Assembly (NCBI RefSeq): GCF_041435355.1
Contig: NZ_CP108442.1
Location: forward strand, 5,764,501-5,828,500
DNA: 64,000 bases
Reading direction: 5' to 3'
DNA from: Streptomyces sp. NBC_01276
GTDB lineage: Bacteria; Actinomycetota; Actinomycetes; Streptomycetales; Streptomycetaceae
Each line of letters opens with the position of its first letter. Position 1 is the stretch's first letter. Positions 46,749-56,554 of the stretch are shown piece after piece. Made by a program: the position numbers and the translations under genes. The notes beneath the pieces are model-generated. The model made no database searches and was not told the DNA's origin. It saw only the letters and a list, made by a program, of their open reading frames with translations.

Positions 46749-47783
46749 CTACTTGGCCGGGGCCTTCTTCGCCGCCGGCTTGGCGGCGGGCTTGGCCGGG
46801 GCCTCGGCCGGAGCCTCGGGCTCCGCCTCGGCCGGAGCCGCGGCGGAGGCCGGGGCGGACGCCTCCAGACGGGCCACGCCGAACTTCAGCGAGGCCTCGT
46901 AGGTGTTGTCCGGGTCCAGCCGGCGCAGTTCCTCCGCCAGCAGCTCGGCCGTGTCCCGGCGCTTGAGCGCCACCGCACGGTCGGGCTGCCCCGGCATGCA
47001 CAGCGTCGCCAGCGCGCCGTCCGCCCGGTCCAGGACGATCGAGCCGTCCTTGGTCTCCAGCCGTACGGCGGTCAGCCCCGGCCCGCCGGAGCGGGCGCGG
47101 TGGACCGGCACCCCGAGACGGTCCGCCAGCCACATGGCCAGCAGCTCGCAGCTCGGGTTCTCGTCCTCGCCCTCGACGGTCGCCGAGGCGACCGACAGGC
47201 TCTGCTGGTCCAGCGCGGCGGCCAGCATCGAACGCCACGGGGTGATCCGGGTCCAGGACAGGTCGGTGTCACCCGGCGCGTACGCCGCCGCCCGCTCGCC
47301 GAGCGCGGCGACGGGCTTCTCCGAGGAGTAGGTGTCGGTGATCCGGCGCTGTCCCAGCGCGCCCAGCGGGTCGCCCGCCAGGTCCGCGGGAGCACCCTCC
47401 GGCCACCAGACGACCACGGGGGCGTCGGGCAGCAGGAGCGGGAGCACCACGGACTGGGCGTGGTCGACCAGTTCGCCGTGCAGGCGGAGCACGACCGTCT
47501 CCCCGCTGCCCGCGTCCGCCCCGACGCGGAGCTCCGCGTCGAGGCGGGCGTCACGGCGGCTGCGCGGGGAACGGCTGACCCGCTTGACCACGACGACGAT
47601 CCGCGAGGGGTGTTCGTGGGACGCGTCGTTCGCCGACTTGAGCGCGTCGTACGCGTTCTCCTCGTCGGTCACGATCACCAGCGTGAGGACCATGCCGATG
47701 GCCGGCGTGCCGATGTCCCGGCGCGCCTGCACCAACGCGGCGTTGATCTTGCTGGAGGTGGTCTCCGTGAGGTCGATCTTCAT
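46749..47783 (-). CDS. opcA: Glucose-6-phosphate dehydrogenase assembly protein OpcA
   Basis: A 344-residue protein needed for full activity or assembly of Zwf in actinobacteria and cyanobacteria. [37 protein letters not shown] and PDAPVVVWWPEGAP are typical segments. The last ~45 residues are an Ala/Pro/Glu/Lys-rich tail ending in repeated AKPAAK-type units, low complexity. ATGA overlap with the zwf stop (47780-47783) shows tight coupling. Confidence 0.95.
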   Translation of the reverse strand: MKIDLTETTSSKINAALVQARRDIGTPAIGMVLTLVIVTDEENAYDALKSANDASHEHPSRIVVVVKRVSRSPRSRRDARLDAELRVGADAGSGETVVLRLHGELVDHAQSVVLPLLLPDAPVVVWWPEGAPADLAGDPLGALGQRRITDTYSSEKPVAALGERAAAYAPGDTDLSWTRITPWRSMLAAALDQQSLSVASATVEGEDENPSCELLAMWLADRLGVPVHRARSGGPGLTAVRLETKDGSIVLDRADGALATLCMPGQPDRAVALKRRDTAELLAEELRRLDPDNTYEASLKFGVARLEASAPASAAAPAEAEPEAPAEAPAKPAAKPAAKKAPAK

Positions 47784-49306
47784 GGCCGGCGCCAGCTCCG
47801 TCCGTCTCGTGCGAGCATCTCGTCCGCCTCGACCGGCCCCCAGGTGCCCGCCGGGTACTGCGCGGGCTTGCCGTGCTTGTCCCAGTACTCCTCGATCGGG
47901 TCGAGGATGTTCCAGGACAGCTCGACTTCCTGGTGACGCGGGAAGAGGTTCGCGTCGCCGAGGAGGACATCGAGGATGAGCCGCTCGTACGCCTCGGGGC
48001 TGGACTCGGTGAAGGACTCGCCGTAGGCGAAGTCCATCGTGACGTCCCGGACCTCCATGGAGGTGCCCGGCACCTTGGAGCCGAAGCGGACGGTCACGCC
48101 CTCGTCCGGCTGGACCCGGATGACCAGGGCGTTCTGCCCCAGCTCCTCGGTCGCGCCCGACTCGAACGGCAGGTACGGCGCCCGCTTGAAGACCACGGCG
48201 ATCTCGGTCACCCGGCGGCCCAGGCGCTTGCCCGTCCGCAGGTAGAAGGGGACGCCCGCCCAGCGGCGGTTGTTGATCTCCAGGCGGATGGCCGCGTAGG
48301 TGTCGGTCTTCGACTTGGGGTCGATGCCGTCCTCTTCGAGGTACCCGACGACCTTCTCGCCACCCTGCCAGGCCGCCGAGTACTGGCCGCGCACGGTGTG
48401 CTTGCCCAGGTCCTCGGGCAGCTCCACGGCGGTCAGCACCTTGAGCTTCTCGGCCACCAGCGCCTTGGGGTGGAAGGAGCCCGGCTCCTCCATCGCGGTC
48501 AGCGCCAGCAGCTGGAGCAGGTGGTTCTGGATGACGTCGCGCGCGGCGCCGATGCCGTCGTAGTAGCCGGCCCGGCCGCCGATGCCGATGTCCTCCGCCA
48601 TGGTGATCTGCACGTGGTCGACGTACGACCGGTTCCAGATCGGCTCGAACATGGTGTTGGCGAAGCGGAGCGCCAGGATGTTCTGGACGGTCTCCTTGCC
48701 GAGGTAGTGGTCGATCCGGAAGACCTCGTCACGGGGGAAGACCTCGTGGACGACCTTGTTGAGCTCTTCCGCGCTCTTGAGGTCGTGGCCGAAGGGCTTC
48801 TCGATGACGGCGCGCCGCCAGGAGCCTTCCTTCTGCGCCAGACCGTGGTCCTTGAGCTGCTGGACCACCTTGGGGAAGAACTTCGGGGGCACGGAGAGGT
48901 AGAAGGCGAAGTTGCCGCCCGTCCCCTGTGCCTTGTCGAGTTCCTCGATGGTGGCCTTGAGGGTCTCGAAGGCCGCGTCGTCGTCGAAATCGCCCTGGAC
49001 GAACCGGCAGCCCTGTACCAGCTGCTGCCAGACCTCTTCGCGGAAGGGGGTGCGGGAGTGCTGCTTGACAGCGTCGTGCACCTCCTGCGCGAAGTCCTCG
49101 TCCTGCCACTCGCGGCGGGCGAAGCCGATCAGGGAGAAGCCCGGCGGCAGCAGGCCGCGGTTCGCCAGGTCGTAGACGGCGGGCATCAGCTTCTTGCGCG
49201 ACAGGTCACCCGTAACGCCGAAAATGACCAGGCCGGACGGCCCCGCGATGCGCGGGAGCCGCCGGTCCTGTGCGTCACGAAGCGGGTTCGCTCCGTTCAC
49301 CGACAA
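47780..49306 (-). CDS. zwf: Glucose-6-phosphate dehydrogenase
   Basis: A 508-residue NADP-dependent enzyme opening the oxidative pentose phosphate pathway. [15 protein letters not shown] binds NADP and [13 protein letters not shown] is the active-site signature with catalytic His and Lys. The conserved N-terminus ([19 protein letters not shown]) fixes the start to within a few codons: TTG 49306 has AGGA nine bases upstream, while GTG 49300 is further from it; I favour TTG. Only five bases separate it from the tal stop. Coupled to opcA. Confidence 0.96.
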   Translation of the reverse strand: MSVNGANPLRDAQDRRLPRIAGPSGLVIFGVTGDLSRKKLMPAVYDLANRGLLPPGFSLIGFARREWQDEDFAQEVHDAVKQHSRTPFREEVWQQLVQGCRFVQGDFDDDAAFETLKATIEELDKAQGTGGNFAFYLSVPPKFFPKVVQQLKDHGLAQKEGSWRRAVIEKPFGHDLKSAEELNKVVHEVFPRDEVFRIDHYLGKETVQNILALRFANTMFEPIWNRSYVDHVQITMAEDIGIGGRAGYYDGIGAARDVIQNHLLQLLALTAMEEPGSFHPKALVAEKLKVLTAVELPEDLGKHTVRGQYSAAWQGGEKVVGYLEEDGIDPKSKTDTYAAIRLEINNRRWAGVPFYLRTGKRLGRRVTEIAVVFKRAPYLPFESGATEELGQNALVIRVQPDEGVTVRFGSKVPGTSMEVRDVTMDFAYGESFTESSPEAYERLILDVLLGDANLFPRHQEVELSWNILDPIEEYWDKHGKPAQYPAGTWGPVEADEMLARDGRSWRRP

Positions 49307-49311
49307 AATAC

Positions 49312-50430
49312 TCAGTCCTCCGCGGGGGCGAGGCGCTTGAGCTCCGCCTCGGTCGACTTCAGCAGGTCGTTCCACGACGCCTCGAACTTCTCGACGCCTT
49401 CGTCTTCGAGCAGCTGCACCACATCGTCGTACGAGATGCCCAGCTTCGCGACCGCGTCGAGCTCGGCGCGAGCCTGCTCGTACGTGCCGCGGATGGTGTC
49501 GCCGGAGACCTCGCCGTGGTCGGCGGTGGCCTCCAGGGTGGCCTCGGGCATGGTGTTCACGGTGCCGGGGGCGACCAGGTCCACCACGTACAGGGTGTCC
49601 TTGTAGGCCGGGTCCTTGACGCCGGTCGAGGCCCACAGCGGGCGCTGCTTGTTGGCGTGCGCCCGGTCCAGGGCCGCCCAGCGCTCGGAGGAGAAGACCT
49701 CTTCGTAGGCCTCGTAGGCCAGACGGGCGTTGGCGAGGGCCGCCTTGCCCTTCAGGGCCTTCGCCTCGTCGGTCCCGATGCCGTCGAGGCGCTTGTCGAT
49801 CTCGCTGTCCACGCGGGACACGAAGAAGGAGGCGACCGAGTGGATCTCGGAGAGGTCCAGGCCGGCGGCCTTCGCCTTCTCCAGGCCCGCCAGGTACGCG
49901 TCCATGACCGCGCGGTAGCGCTCCAGCGAGAAGATCAGCGTGACGTTGACGCTGATCCCCCGGCCGATGACCTCGGTGATCGCCGGCAGGCCGGCCTCGG
50001 TCGCCGGGATCTTGATCAGGGTGTTCGGGCGGTCCACCAGCCAGGCGAGCTGCTTGGCCTCGGCGACGGTCGCCGTGGTCTCGTGCGCCAGACGCGGGTC
50101 GACCTCGATCGACACGCGGCCGTCCTGGCCCTCGGTCGCGTCGAAGACCGGGCGCAGGATGTCGGCGGCGTCGCGGACGTCCGCCGTGGTGATCATCCGG
50201 ATCGCCTCGTCGACGGTGACCTTGCGGGCGGCGAGGTCGGCGAGCTGCTGCTCGTAACCGTCACCGCTGCTGATCGCCTTCTGGAAGATCGACGGGTTGG
50301 TGGTCACACCGACCACGTGGCTCTGGTCGATGAGCTCGGCGAGGTTGCCGGACGTGATGCGCTTGCGGGACAGGTCGTCCAGCCAGATCGCCACGCCCTC
50401 GTCGGAGAGGCGCTTGAGTGCGTCTGTCAT
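49312..50430 (-). CDS. tal: Transaldolase
   Basis: A 372-residue TIM-barrel enzyme moving a dihydroxyacetone unit between sugar phosphates. [14 protein letters not shown] near residue 45 and [15 protein letters not shown] with the Schiff-base lysine are diagnostic. [13 protein letters not shown] is the next barrel strand. Lies between tkt and zwf on the minus strand; longer than enteric transaldolase B, as is normal for this actinobacterial class. Confidence 0.96.
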   Translation of the reverse strand: MTDALKRLSDEGVAIWLDDLSRKRITSGNLAELIDQSHVVGVTTNPSIFQKAISSGDGYEQQLADLAARKVTVDEAIRMITTADVRDAADILRPVFDATEGQDGRVSIEVDPRLAHETTATVAEAKQLAWLVDRPNTLIKIPATEAGLPAITEVIGRGISVNVTLIFSLERYRAVMDAYLAGLEKAKAAGLDLSEIHSVASFFVSRVDSEIDKRLDGIGTDEAKALKGKAALANARLAYEAYEEVFSSERWAALDRAHANKQRPLWASTGVKDPAYKDTLYVVDLVAPGTVNTMPEATLEATADHGEVSGDTIRGTYEQARAELDAVAKLGISYDDVVQLLEDEGVEKFEASWNDLLKSTEAELKRLAPAED

Positions 50431-50466
50431 GGGAATTGCATCTCCTACTTGGTTCTGGTGCCGGAC

Positions 50467-52554
50467 TCAGCGCGCGGCGGCGGTGATGGAGGCCTTGGCT
50501 GCTGCGGTCACGGCTTCGGCGGTGAGGCCGAACTCGCGGAACAGGACGGCGCCGTCGGCGGAGGCACCGAAGTGCTCCAGCGAGACGATCCGGCCCGCGT
50601 CACCGACGTAACGGTGCCAGGTCAGGCCGATGCCGGCCTCGACCGCGACTCGCGCCTTGACGGAGGGCGGCAGCACGCTGTCCTTGTACTCCTGGTCCTG
50701 CTCCTCGAACCACTCGACGCACGGCATCGAGACCACGCGCGCCGGAACGCCCTCGGCCTGCAGCGCCTCGCGCGCGGCGACGGCGAGCTGGACCTCGGAA
50801 CCGGTGCCGATGAGCACGACCTGCGCGGGGCCGCCCTCGGCCTCGAACAGCACGTACCCGCCCTTGGCGGCGTCCTCGTTGCGCTCGTAGGTCGGCACGC
50901 CCTGGCGGGTCAGCGCCAGACCGTGCGGGGCACCCTTGCCGAACACCTTGGTGTGGCGGCGCAGGACCTCGCGCCAGGCGATGGCGGTCTCGTTCGCGTC
51001 GGCCGGACGGACGACGTTCAGACCCGGGATGGCGCGCAGCGCGGCGACGTGCTCGACCGGCTGGTGGGTCGGGCCGTCCTCGCCGAGGCCGATGGAGTCG
51101 TGCGTCCACACGTACGTCACCGGCAGGTGCATCAGCGCGGACAGCCGGACGGCGTTGCGCATGTAGTCGGAGAACACCAGGAAGGTGCCGCCGTAGATGC
51201 GGGTGTGGCCGTGCAGGGCGATGCCGTTCATGGCCGCGGCCATGGCGTGCTCGCGGATGCCGAAGTGGATGGTGCGGCCGTACGGGTCGGCCTCCGGCAG
51301 CGGGTTGCCCACCGGCAGGAACGAGGAGTTCTTGTCGATGGTGGTGTTGTTGGAGCCGGCCAGGTCGGCCGAGCCGCCCCACAGCTCCGGGATGATCGCG
51401 CCGAGCGCTTCGAGGACCTTGCCGGAGGCGGCGCGGGTGGCGACGCCCTTGCCGGTCTCGAAGACGGGGAGCTTGTCCTCCCAGCCGGCGGGCAGCTCGT
51501 TGGCGTTGACGCGGTCGAACTCGGTCGCGCGCTGCGGGTTGGCGGTGCGCCAGGCGGAGAACTCCTTCTCCCAGGCGGCGCGGGCGTCACGGCCGCGGTC
51601 CACGAGGCCGCGGGTGTGGCCGATGACCGCGTCGGAGACCTCGAAGGTCTGCTCCGGGTCGAAGCCGAGCACGCGCTTGGTCGCGGCGACCTCGTCGTTG
51701 CCGAGGGCCGAGCCGTGGGAGGCCTCGGTGCCCTGGGCGTGCGGGGCCGGCCAGGCGATGATCGAGCGGGCCGCGATGAAGGACGGGCGCTCCGTCTCGG
51801 CCTTGGCGGCCTGGAAGGCCTCGAACAGCGCCTTCGGGTCGAGGTCGCCGTTTGCCTGCGGGGCCACGCGCTGGACGTGCCAGCCGTACGCCTCGTAGCG
51901 CTTCAGGGTGTCCTCGGAGACGGCGGTCTCGGTGTCGCCCTCGATGGAGATGTGGTTGTCGTCCCACAGCAGCACGAGGTTGCCGAGCTTCTGGTGGCCC
52001 GCCAGCGCGGACGCCTCGTGGGAGATGCCCTCCTGGAGGCAGCCGTCGCCCGCGATCGCGTAGACCATGTGGTCGAACGGGGAGGTGCCGGCGGCCGCCT
52101 CCGGGTCGAACAGACCGCGCTCGTAGCGGGCGGCCATGGCCATGCCCACCGCGTTCGCGATGCCCTGGCCCAGCGGGCCGGTGGTGGTCTCGACGGCGGC
52201 CGTGTGGCCGTACTCCGGGTGCCCGGGGGTCTTGGAGCCCCAGGTGCGGAACGCCTTGAGGTCGTCCAGCTCCAGGCCGAAGCCACCCAGGTAGAGCTGG
52301 GTGTAGAGGGTCAGGGACGAGTGCCCCGCGGAGAGCACGAAACGGTCACGGCCGACCCACTCGGGGTCGGCCGGGTCGTGCCGCATGACCTTCTGGAAGA
52401 GGGTGTACGCGGCGGGGGCCAGGCTCATCGCCGTACCGGGGTGGCCGTTTCCGACCTTCTGGACCGCGTCCGCGGCCAGGATGCGGGCGGTGTCGACGGC
52501 CCGCTGGTCCAGTTCGGTCCATTCGAGCTCTGTGGTGGTCGGCTTGGTGCTCAC
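50467..52554 (-). CDS. tkt: Transketolase
   Basis: A 695-residue thiamine diphosphate enzyme transferring two-carbon units between sugar phosphates. [10 protein letters not shown] at the N-terminus, the ThDP motif [10 protein letters not shown] with the downstream [14 protein letters not shown], the pyrimidine domain [17 protein letters not shown], and [16 protein letters not shown] are all present. GTG 52554 follows GAGGAG. First gene of the operon; the promoter must lie in the divergent space with ctaB. Confidence 0.97.
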   Translation of the reverse strand: MSTKPTTTELEWTELDQRAVDTARILAADAVQKVGNGHPGTAMSLAPAAYTLFQKVMRHDPADPEWVGRDRFVLSAGHSSLTLYTQLYLGGFGLELDDLKAFRTWGSKTPGHPEYGHTAAVETTTGPLGQGIANAVGMAMAARYERGLFDPEAAAGTSPFDHMVYAIAGDGCLQEGISHEASALAGHQKLGNLVLLWDDNHISIEGDTETAVSEDTLKRYEAYGWHVQRVAPQANGDLDPKALFEAFQAAKAETERPSFIAARSIIAWPAPHAQGTEASHGSALGNDEVAATKRVLGFDPEQTFEVSDAVIGHTRGLVDRGRDARAAWEKEFSAWRTANPQRATEFDRVNANELPAGWEDKLPVFETGKGVATRAASGKVLEALGAIIPELWGGSADLAGSNNTTIDKNSSFLPVGNPLPEADPYGRTIHFGIREHAMAAAMNGIALHGHTRIYGGTFLVFSDYMRNAVRLSALMHLPVTYVWTHDSIGLGEDGPTHQPVEHVAALRAIPGLNVVRPADANETAIAWREVLRRHTKVFGKGAPHGLALTRQGVPTYERNEDAAKGGYVLFEAEGGPAQVVLIGTGSEVQLAVAAREALQAEGVPARVVSMPCVEWFEEQDQEYKDSVLPPSVKARVAVEAGIGLTWHRYVGDAGRIVSLEHFGASADGAVLFREFGLTAEAVTAAAKASITAAAR

Positions 52555-52872
52555 CGTTGGTCAGGGCTCCTCTCCACATGTTGTATTCCCGGTGACGAAC
52601 GACGCACCGGCGCGATTCCGAGCCTACCCCCGCGAGGGCGTGGGGCTATTCGAGTGCAGGCAGTGCGTCGCCAGGTCGGTGCCCCTTGTTCATCCGGCGT
52701 CCGCACGTGTGAACCGTCCGTCCGGTCCGATCGGCCCAACACGAGACGACCCCCGCGCGGGGCGACGCAAGTGCAACGTCTAGAGTGGCGTGGTACGCGC
52801 AAGCCTTTACCGGGCCTTCATGTCCTGAAGGGTCCGAGTCGGAGCTTGCTGGATTCTCTCTCAGGGGTGTGC
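52555..52872. other. 318-bp divergent tkt/ctaB control region
   Basis: No convincing gene. It holds the tkt ribosome site (GGAGAGGAG near 52565), a TAGAGT that could be a -10 box for ctaB (about 52783), and a small hairpin CCTTCA-TGTCC-TGAAGG (about 52813-52829) in the ctaB leader. Long open frames crossing it are shadows. Confidence 0.6.
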
Positions 52873-53814
52873 GTGACGGCCGTCGAATCCCGTCCAGCGG
52901 GGGTGCTCGGGACGAGCCCCGGTCACCGGCCGTTCGGGGCCCGGGTCATGGCTTTCGTGGCATTGACCAAGCCGCGGATCATCGAACTTCTGCTGATCAC
53001 CACAGTGCCGGTGATGTTCCTCGCGGAGCAGGGCGTGCCGCCGATGTGGCTGGTGCTCGCCACCTGCTTCGGCGGCTACCTCTCCGCGGGCGGCGCCAAT
53101 GCGCTGAACATGTACATCGACCGCGACATCGACGCGCTGATGGACCGTACGGCGCAGCGTCCGCTGGTGACCGGCATGGTGAGCCCGCGCGAGTGCCTGG
53201 TCTTCGGCATCTCGCTCGGCGTGATCTCCACCCTGTTCTTCGGTCTGCTGATCAACTGGCTGTCGGCCGCGCTCTCGCTCGGCGCGCTCCTCTTCTACGT
53301 CGTGGTCTACACGATGCTGCTCAAGAGGCGTACGGCGCAGAACATCGTCTGGGGCGGGATCGCGGGCTGCCTGCCGGTCCTCATCGGCTGGTCGGCCGTC
53401 AAGAACGAGGTCTCCTGGGCCGCGGTCATCCTCTTCCTCGTCATCTTCTTCTGGACGCCGCCGCACTACTGGCCGCTGTCGATGAAGGTGAAGGACGACT
53501 ACGCGCGCGTCGGCGTGCCGATGCTGCCGGTCGTGGCGGGCAACAAGGCCGTCGCCAAGCAGATCGTCCTCTACAGCTGGGTGATGGTGGCGGTATCGCT
53601 GCTGCTGACCCCGCTGGGGTACACCGGCTGGTTCTACACCTCGGTCGCGCTGCTGGCCGGCGGCTGGTGGCTGTGGGAGGCGCACGCGCTGAGCGCCCGC
53701 GCCAAGGCCGGGGTGACGGGTGCGAAGCTCAAGGAGATGCGGCTGTTCCACTGGTCCATCACCTATGTGTCGCTCCTCTTCGTCGCCGTGGCCGTGGATC
53801 CCTTCCTCCGTTGA
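52873..53814 (+). CDS. ctaB: Protoheme IX farnesyltransferase (heme O synthase)
   Basis: A 313-residue UbiA-family membrane prenyltransferase that adds a farnesyl group to heme B, giving heme O for cytochrome oxidase. The two aspartate-rich motifs are [15 protein letters not shown] and [24 protein letters not shown] is specific to CtaB. About nine membrane helices. GTG 52873 follows AGGGG. The matching CtaA is 2 kb downstream on the other strand. Confidence 0.96.
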   Translation: MTAVESRPAGVLGTSPGHRPFGARVMAFVALTKPRIIELLLITTVPVMFLAEQGVPPMWLVLATCFGGYLSAGGANALNMYIDRDIDALMDRTAQRPLVTGMVSPRECLVFGISLGVISTLFFGLLINWLSAALSLGALLFYVVVYTMLLKRRTAQNIVWGGIAGCLPVLIGWSAVKNEVSWAAVILFLVIFFWTPPHYWPLSMKVKDDYARVGVPMLPVVAGNKAVAKQIVLYSWVMVAVSLLLTPLGYTGWFYTSVALLAGGWWLWEAHALSARAKAGVTGAKLKEMRLFHWSITYVSLLFVAVAVDPFLR

Positions 53815-53838
53815 TTACTCGCCGGTAGCATGCCGTTC

Positions 53839-54183
53839 ATGGCAGAGACCGCGGAGACCGCAGACACCGCAGCAGACAAGAAGCAGGCCCGCAGGGCGAC
53901 GAAGCTGGCCCGGCAGATCGGCGCGTTCGCCAAGCAGCACGGCGGCGCCGAGGGCCACCTCGCCCACATCGGCCAGGCCGGCACCCGCATCGTGCTCGTC
54001 GGCACGGACGGCGGCTGGGGCGACCTGGTCGCCCGGACGCACACCGTGGCCCGGCTCGCCGCCGAGCAGGCCGGGCTGACCCTCCACGACGAGTTCGACG
54101 GAGAGTTCGCCGCCCGCGTCCGGACCGGCCCGTACGAGTGGACGCGCATGGCCGGCATCCAGCTCGGCGGCCCCTCTTCCTGA
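53839..54183 (+). CDS. Small conserved actinobacterial protein, unknown function
   Basis: A 114-residue soluble protein. An Ala/Thr/Glu-rich start leads to a basic helix (KKQARRATKLARQIGAFAKQ) and a conserved core (AGTRIVLVGTDGGWGDLVARTH, then YEWTRMAGIQLGG). No membrane segment or catalytic motif. Starts 24 bases after ctaB on the same strand; ATG 53830 would add three residues. It ends before a very long hairpin. I remember similar proteins next to ctaB in other Streptomyces but no function. Confidence 0.82.
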   Translation: MAETAETADTAADKKQARRATKLARQIGAFAKQHGGAEGHLAHIGQAGTRIVLVGTDGGWGDLVARTHTVARLAAEQAGLTLHDEFDGEFAARVRTGPYEWTRMAGIQLGGPSS

Positions 54184-54222
54184 GGGCTCCTCCGCCTCCG
54201 GGGCGCCGGTGCCGGGCCCGCG

Positions 54223-54279
54223 GGTCCGGGCGCCCGGAGAGGACCCCCGTTCCGCGGGTCCTCTCCGGGCGCCCGGACC
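54223..54279 (+). terminator. 24-bp perfect hairpin terminator
   Basis: Arms 54223-54246 and 54256-54279 are perfect 24-base complements with a 9-base loop, the longest stem in the window, 39 bases past the small conserved gene. Confidence 0.85.
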
Positions 54280-54425
54280 TGCCCCCGGCGCGCCCCTCCG
54301 GCCCGGGAGCCCCGTGCCGGATCGGGCCGGACCCGCTCGGTCAACAGCGCGAGCACAACCAACTGCCCCGCTCACCCGTTAGGACCGTGGAACCCGCTTC
54401 CTCACGTCCGCAACGGGATGCCCGG

Positions 54426-55520
54426 ATGATCGAAACGCCGCCCCTGGTGGACCAGCACTGCCACGGAGTGCTCCGCACGGAGCTGGGACTCGCCACGTTC
54501 GAGGCCGAGCTGACCGGCGCGGCCGGCCCGCCCGCCGCCGGCACCACCTTCTTCGACACCCAGGCCGGCTTCGCCGTGCGCCGCTGGTGCCCGCCGCTGC
54601 TCGGGCTGGAGCCCCACTGCCCGCCCGCCCGCTACCTGGCCCGGCGGCGCGAACTCGGGCCCGCCGAGACCGCGCGGCGGCTGCTGCGCGGCTCCGGGGT
54701 GGGCGCCCACCTGGTCGACACGGGGGCGTCCGGGGACCTCACCGGGGCCAAGGAGCTGGCACTCGCCGGGGAGGCGGAGGCCTTCGAGGTGGTCCGGCTG
54801 GAATCACTCGCCGAGCAGGCCGCCGACACCTCCGGGACCGTCGCGGCGTTCCTGGCCAACCTGGGCGGCGCCGTCCACCACGCCGCGGCCTCGGCCGTCG
54901 CCTTCGGCTGCGGCGCCGCCACCGGATACGCCCGCGCGCTCGCGGACGACCCGAGCCCGCCGGGACCCGGCGAGGTGCGCGGGGCCGCCGGGCGGTGGCT
55001 GGCCGGACGGGCCGCGGGAGGGGCCGTACGGGACCCCGTACTCCTGCGGCACCTGCTGTGGAGCGCCGTGAGCTGTGGGCTGCCGGTCCAGCTGCACACC
55101 GGGGCGCGGGAGCCCGGGGCGCTGACCGGGTTCGTACGGGCCACCGAGGGCCTGGGGACGCAGCTGGTGCTGCTCGGCGGGTACCCGTACCACCGGCACA
55201 CGGCCGGGCTGGCCGCCGCGCATCCGCACGTCCACGCCGATCTCGGACCCGCCCTCGCGGCGACGGGTGCCCGCGCCGCCGCCGTCCTGGCCGAGGTGCT
55301 GGAACTCGCGCCCTTCGGGAAGCTGCTGTTCTCCAGCGGTGGCCGGCGCCTGCCGGAGCTGCACGCGGTCGGCGCGCTGGTGTTCCGCGAGGCGCTGGGC
55401 CGGGTCCTGGGCGGCTGGGTCGCCGACGGGGCCTGGTCCTGGCGGGACGCGGACCGGGTGGCGGCGATGGTCGCGGCCGACAACGCCCGGCGCGTCTACC
55501 GGCTGGACGAGCGCGGCTGA
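54426..55520 (+). CDS. Amidohydrolase family protein
   Basis: A 364-residue TIM-barrel metal-dependent hydrolase (Amidohydro_2 type). DQHCHGVLR near the N-terminus is the metal HxH-type motif in reduced form; QLHTGAREPGALTGFV, LLGGYPYHRHTAGLAA and HVHADLGPALAATG follow the barrel strands with further His and Asp. The C-terminal NARRVYRL is typical. Probably acts on a small amide, ester or carboxylate; no substrate evident. Convergent with ctaA. Confidence 0.87.
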   Translation: MIETPPLVDQHCHGVLRTELGLATFEAELTGAAGPPAAGTTFFDTQAGFAVRRWCPPLLGLEPHCPPARYLARRRELGPAETARRLLRGSGVGAHLVDTGASGDLTGAKELALAGEAEAFEVVRLESLAEQAADTSGTVAAFLANLGGAVHHAAASAVAFGCGAATGYARALADDPSPPGPGEVRGAAGRWLAGRAAGGAVRDPVLLRHLLWSAVSCGLPVQLHTGAREPGALTGFVRATEGLGTQLVLLGGYPYHRHTAGLAAAHPHVHADLGPALAATGARAAAVLAEVLELAPFGKLLFSSGGRRLPELHAVGALVFREALGRVLGGWVADGAWSWRDADRVAAMVAADNARRVYRLDERG

Positions 55521-55560
55521 GGACGGCCGCCGCCCCGGAAGCCGGGGCGGCCGGGACGGG

Positions 55561-56520
55561 TCAGACCGCGGAGAGCCGCGCGTCGTCCCGCGCCGGGACC
55601 TCCGCCCGGTCGGCGGAGCGCTCGCGCAGGCTCAGCACCACGCGGAGCACGGAGATCCAGACCAGGCAGGAACCCAGCATGTGCACGGCGACCAGCACCT
55701 CGGGCACGTCCGTGAAGAACTGGACGTAGCCGATGGCCCCCTGGGCGAGCAGGACGACCAGCAGGTCACGGGCGCGGGCCCGGGTGTCGTCGGGGGCGTC
55801 CACGACGCGCAGCACCAGCCACATCGCGACGGCGAGCGCGCAGACCAGCCAGGCGGCGATCGCGTGCACGTGCGCGGTGGTGGCCCAGTCGAACGGCATG
55901 CGCTTGATCTCGCTGCTGTCGCCGGCGTGCGGGCCGGAGCCCGTGACGACCGTACCGGCCGCGATCAGCACCAGGGTGGTCGCGACCAGGGCCCAGGAGA
56001 GCTTGCGCACCGGACCGGGCACGCGCGGGCGGGGGGCGCTGTCGCCCTCGCCGACGCGCTGCCAGGTGACGGTGGTGACGGTGATCAGGCTGGTGGCGAG
56101 GAGGAAGTGGCCGGCCACGCTGTAGGGGTTGAGCCCCGTCAGGACGGTGATGCCGCCGAGGACCGCGTTGCCCATCACGAGCGCGAACTGGAGCCAGCCG
56201 AGCCGCGTCAGCGAGTGCCGCCAGGGCGTGGCCGAGCGGGCCGCGAGGATGATCCCGCCGACGGCCGCGCAGAGCACGTAGGTCAGCATGCGGTTGCCGA
56301 ACTCGATGGCCCCGTGGAAGCCCTGCGCCTGCGTCACGACCAGGCTGTCGTCGGTGCACTTGGGCCAGGTGTCGCAGCCGAGACCGGATCCGGTGAGCCG
56401 CACCGCGCCACCGGTGACGACGATGAGCACGCTCATGACGAGCGCGGCGAGCGCGGCGCGCCGGACGGTCCGGGGTGACGGGGTCCAGCGGCCGGCGAGA
56501 TATGCGAAGGGGTTCAACAC
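55561..56520 (-). CDS. ctaA: Heme A synthase, COX15/CtaA family
   Basis: A membrane oxidase of about 319 residues with eight helices that turns heme O into heme A. The heme-liganding histidines are in GFHGAIEFGNRML, VAGHFLLATSL, HVHAIAAWLV and AVHMLGSCLV; the paired extracellular cysteines appear at GLGCDTWPKCTDD. The start is uncertain: GTG 56520 (VLNPFAYLAGRW) precedes the first helix; a TTG at 56550 would add ten residues without a ribosome site. Works with CtaB upstream of it in the pathway. Confidence 0.92.
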   Translation of the reverse strand: MLNPFAYLAGRWTPSPRTVRRAALAALVMSVLIVVTGGAVRLTGSGLGCDTWPKCTDDSLVVTQAQGFHGAIEFGNRMLTYVLCAAVGGIILAARSATPWRHSLTRLGWLQFALVMGNAVLGGITVLTGLNPYSVAGHFLLATSLITVTTVTWQRVGEGDSAPRPRVPGPVRKLSWALVATTLVLIAAGTVVTGSGPHAGDSSEIKRMPFDWATTAHVHAIAAWLVCALAVAMWLVLRVVDAPDDTRARARDLLVVLLAQGAIGYVQFFTDVPEVLVAVHMLGSCLVWISVLRVVLSLRERSADRAEVPARDDARLSAV

Positions 56521-56554
56521 GGCCCCTATCGTAAAGGCCGCCTTGTGCAAACTT

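Noticed and set aside
49270..53814. A 1514-codon open frame on the plus strand
   Set aside because: It is antisense to zwf, tal and tkt; only the last 314 codons are real (ctaB). High GC keeps the shadow open.
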